A stretch of 37,119 nt of DNA from Oxalobacteraceae bacterium (lineage in GTDB: Bacteria > Pseudomonadota > Gammaproteobacteria > Burkholderiales > Burkholderiaceae_D): assembly GCA_023259175.1 (NCBI GenBank), contig JAHFQV010000015.1:1-37119 (forward strand). The letters are read 5' to 3'. Shown here in pieces: positions 35,619 to 37,119 of this stretch. Every line of letters starts with the position of its first letter. Position 1 is the stretch's first letter. The position numbers and the translations under genes were made by a program. Below the pieces are notes generated by a model. It saw nothing but the letters and a program-made list of their open reading frames with translations, did not search any database and was not told the DNA's origin.

Positions 35619-36447
35619 CGTTGATCTTCACTGCCATTCCACCGTTTCGGACGGTGTTCTCGCACCTAGCGCGGTCGCTGAGCGGGCTAGAGCGCAGGGC
35701 GTTGAAGTTTGGGCTTTGACCGATCACGATGAAGTGGGTGGCCTTGATCAAGCGCGTTCTACGGCACATGATTTGGGGATGCAATTTATTAATGGGGTTG
35801 AAATCTCGGTCACTTGGGCGCAAAAAACCATACACATTGTTGGCTTAAATTTTGATGCGGATAATGTGCAATTGCGTGATGGTCTTGCCAAAACACGTTC
35901 CGGTCGACAAAGACGTGCTGAGGATATGTCGGCCGACCTAGCTCGTGTAGGTATTCCGAATTGCTATGAAGGTGCTTTAAAATACGTTGGCAACCCGGAT
36001 CTCATTTCTCGCGCTCATTTCGCTCGTTACTTAGTCGAGATCGGTGTCTGTCCTGATGTTTCATCGGTCTTTAAATCTTATCTCACAGAAGGTCATCCGG
36101 GCTTTGTCCCACACCGGTGGGCGACTTTAGCTGAGGCGCTTAAGTGGATTACGCAGGCCGGAGGTTCGGCCATCGTCGCGCATCCGGGTCGTTATGATTT
36201 GGATTTACTGAAAGCCGATGTGTTCTTTAACGAGTTCAAATCTTTAGGCGGCGTGGGAATTGAGGTCGTTACGGGGAGTCACACCCCAGATCAATACGAG
36301 GAATACGCCAAGATTGCGAAACAATATAATTTCTTGGCCTCACGCGGTTCGGATTTTCATGCCGTTGAAAAAGGCATGCTTGATCTAGGACAATTGCCGA
36401 GTCTGCCCAAAGATTTGACCCCAGTTTGGGTGACTTGGACGGCTTAG
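35599..36447 (+). CDS. PHP-domain phosphoesterase (YciV/RNase AM family)
   Basis: A 282-residue PHP-domain metal-dependent phosphoesterase. Motif I DLHCHSTVSDG gives H11, H13 and D18; motif II LTDHD gives D42, H43 and D44; E68 in GVEIS and H79 in IHIVGLNFD follow; the C-terminal motifs are VAHPGRYD and ASRGSDFHA. This matches the YciV/TrpH group, shown in E. coli to remove nucleotides from RNA 5' ends and to hydrolyse 3',5'-nucleoside bisphosphates. The start at 35599 is the only one allowed, since a stop (35590-35592) lies just upstream in frame. No recognisable ribosome binding site precedes it; TACAAT at 35561-35566 could be a -10 element. Stand-alone gene after the RND operon. Confidence 0.92.
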   Translation: MYLATANVDLHCHSTVSDGVLAPSAVAERARAQGVEVWALTDHDEVGGLDQARSTAHDLGMQFINGVEISVTWAQKTIHIVGLNFDADNVQLRDGLAKTRSGRQRRAEDMSADLARVGIPNCYEGALKYVGNPDLISRAHFARYLVEIGVCPDVSSVFKSYLTEGHPGFVPHRWATLAEALKWITQAGGSAIVAHPGRYDLDLLKADVFFNEFKSLGGVGIEVVTGSHTPDQYEEYAKIAKQYNFLASRGSDFHAVEKGMLDLGQLPSLPKDLTPVWVTWTA

Positions 36448-36463
36448 TTCACCCAAATTTTCT
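36425..36463 (+). terminator. Probable intrinsic terminator of the PHP gene
   Basis: TTTGGGTGA (36425-36433, inside the last codons) and TCACCCAAA (36449-36457) form a 9-bp perfect stem with a 15-base loop, followed by TTTTCTT. Confidence 0.6.
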
Positions 36464-36511
36464 TACACTCAAATCTCAAGCACATGGCGTAAAGGGCTGA
36501 AGAATCGCAGT

Positions 36512-37119
36512 CTAAGGTGCGCTCACTTCATTTTCTTTTTTATCGAGAATTTGACATTGGCGCAGTTCGCAGCGCGCCATGATGGTCGAGCCATTTTCAC
36601 AGTTCATGCGATACAACTCTGTGCTGCCATTTGAGCTCATGAGGCCTGCGCCTTTGCCGCCAGTGCAGCCGACATTTTTCGCCATTCTTTCCACGGTAAT
36701 CGACGAAACGCCCAGTTTGAATTCCACCATTTGAATTTCGTATTTTTCTTGTTTAGCGTCATTGATCTTTCTTGCTACGGGCAGAAAAACATTGCTAGCC
36801 GGGGCAGATGTCGCCATTGTAGTCGGCGTAGATGGGATAGGCGTCGCCGCAGCAACCACGACAGGCGTTGGCATCGGAGCCGGGGTTGGTTTAGCGATCG
36901 GTGTTGGTGTTGCGCCATTGGCGACCGTCGTCATTGCGCTCGTAGTCGCACTCGTTGCTGTACTTGCCGTTGTGTTGGCGATGGGTGTGGTGCTTTCAGG
37001 CTTGTTTGCTTGCGCTGTCCCTGTCTTTTCCTGCGGCGCTTTACCAATGACGATGCGCGGCGCGACGAATGTTGGTTTGTTCTGATTTGCTGGCGCACTC
37101 GTAGTCACAGGCGCACTCG
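36512..37119 (-). CDS. Hypothetical Thr/Pro/Ala-rich protein with cysteine-containing C-terminal domain (5' end outside window)
   Basis: The minus-strand frame runs from the right edge to a stop at 36512, about 202 codons. A GTG at 37108 could be a start, but the frame stays open to the edge and the same TSAP-type residues continue upstream of it, so the true start is probably beyond the window. Residues up to about 105 (from the GTG) are a low-complexity linker of Thr, Ala and Pro, including TPTPIAKPTPAPMPTP, typical of an extended periplasmic spacer. The last 90 residues are a compact domain with ARKINDAKQEKYEIQMVEFK and four cysteines (VGCTGG, MNCENG, ARCELRQC), suggesting two disulfides and an envelope location. 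The family is not recognised. Convergent with the PHP gene, 64 bases apart. Confidence 0.65.
   Translation of the reverse strand, partial: SAPVTTSAPANQNKPTFVAPRIVIGKAPQEKTGTAQANKPESTTPIANTTASTATSATTSAMTTVANGATPTPIAKPTPAPMPTPVVVAAATPIPSTPTTMATSAPASNVFLPVARKINDAKQEKYEIQMVEFKLGVSSITVERMAKNVGCTGGKGAGLMSSNGSTELYRMNCENGSTIMARCELRQCQILDKKENEVSAP

Noticed and set aside
36762-37085. 107-codon plus-strand frame rich in Val, Ala and Gly
   Set aside because: It is the reverse reading of the Thr/Ala/Pro-rich linker on the minus strand.
1-37119. CRISPR arrays, insertion sequences, tRNA, rRNA, prophage or defence genes
   Set aside because: None seen; the only tandem repeats are the three short ones listed, and no recombinase or nuclease cluster is present.

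Overview
The window looks like a chromosomal segment from a Gram-negative betaproteobacterium, most likely Burkholderiales and plausibly the Oxalobacteraceae/Undibacterium group. This is inferred from roughly 50% GC, two TonB-dependent receptors, a tandem glycine riboswitch ahead of gcvT-gcvH-gcvP, a class-1 type cobalamin riboswitch ahead of btuB, and an HAE1-type RND pump. No rRNA, tRNA, CRISPR array, transposase or phage gene was seen. The gene content is mostly housekeeping and nutrient-handling, with a few poorly characterised surface or secreted proteins.

Layout. 1-5228 (minus): a translationally coupled pair, a very large polytopic DUF2339 membrane protein and an exported DUF3999 protein that runs off the left edge. 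5386-7356 (plus): a lipoprotein with two DUF4214-like repeats followed by what looks like a degenerate LytM/M23-like fold. 7579-10088: a two-gene ABC-2 type exporter whose ribosome binding site can be folded into a hairpin. 10135-15717: a B12 regulon made of promoter, cobalamin riboswitch, btuB, btuC, btuD and cobQ, the last three joined by ATGA overlaps. A strong 20-bp perfect palindrome follows cobQ. 15954-18194: a second TonB-dependent receptor of unknown substrate. 18229-19721 (minus): a LysR regulator and an orphan type IV pilin-like gene. Divergent from the regulator, 19829-22322 encodes a DUF1338/HglS 2-oxoadipate dioxygenase/decarboxylase and a D-2-hydroxyglutarate dehydrogenase-like flavoprotein. 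Together these can turn 2-oxoadipate, a lysine breakdown product, into 2-oxoglutarate.

22432-27391: the glycine cleavage operon with a near-consensus promoter, two glycine aptamers (the second carrying three perfect 10-bp repeats in a variable loop), gcvT, gcvH, gcvP and a clear intrinsic terminator. 27392-30338: a 667-bp non-coding region with a second perfect 20-bp palindrome, a candidate promoter and a leader hairpin, then a secreted M9-family collagenase with a PPC domain. 30534-30878: a small exported protein that is only a TonB C-terminal domain, followed by tandem terminators. 31076-35442: an RND efflux adaptor and pump without an outer-membrane factor. 35599-36447: a PHP-domain phosphoesterase. 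36512 to the right edge (minus): an incomplete Thr/Pro/Ala-rich protein with a cysteine-containing C-terminal domain.

No clearly new defence or mobile system is visible. The best candidates for undescribed biology are the DUF2339/DUF3999 pair, the DUF4214/LytM-like lipoprotein, the two intergenic palindromes, the repeat-bearing glycine aptamer and the elaborate collagenase leader.
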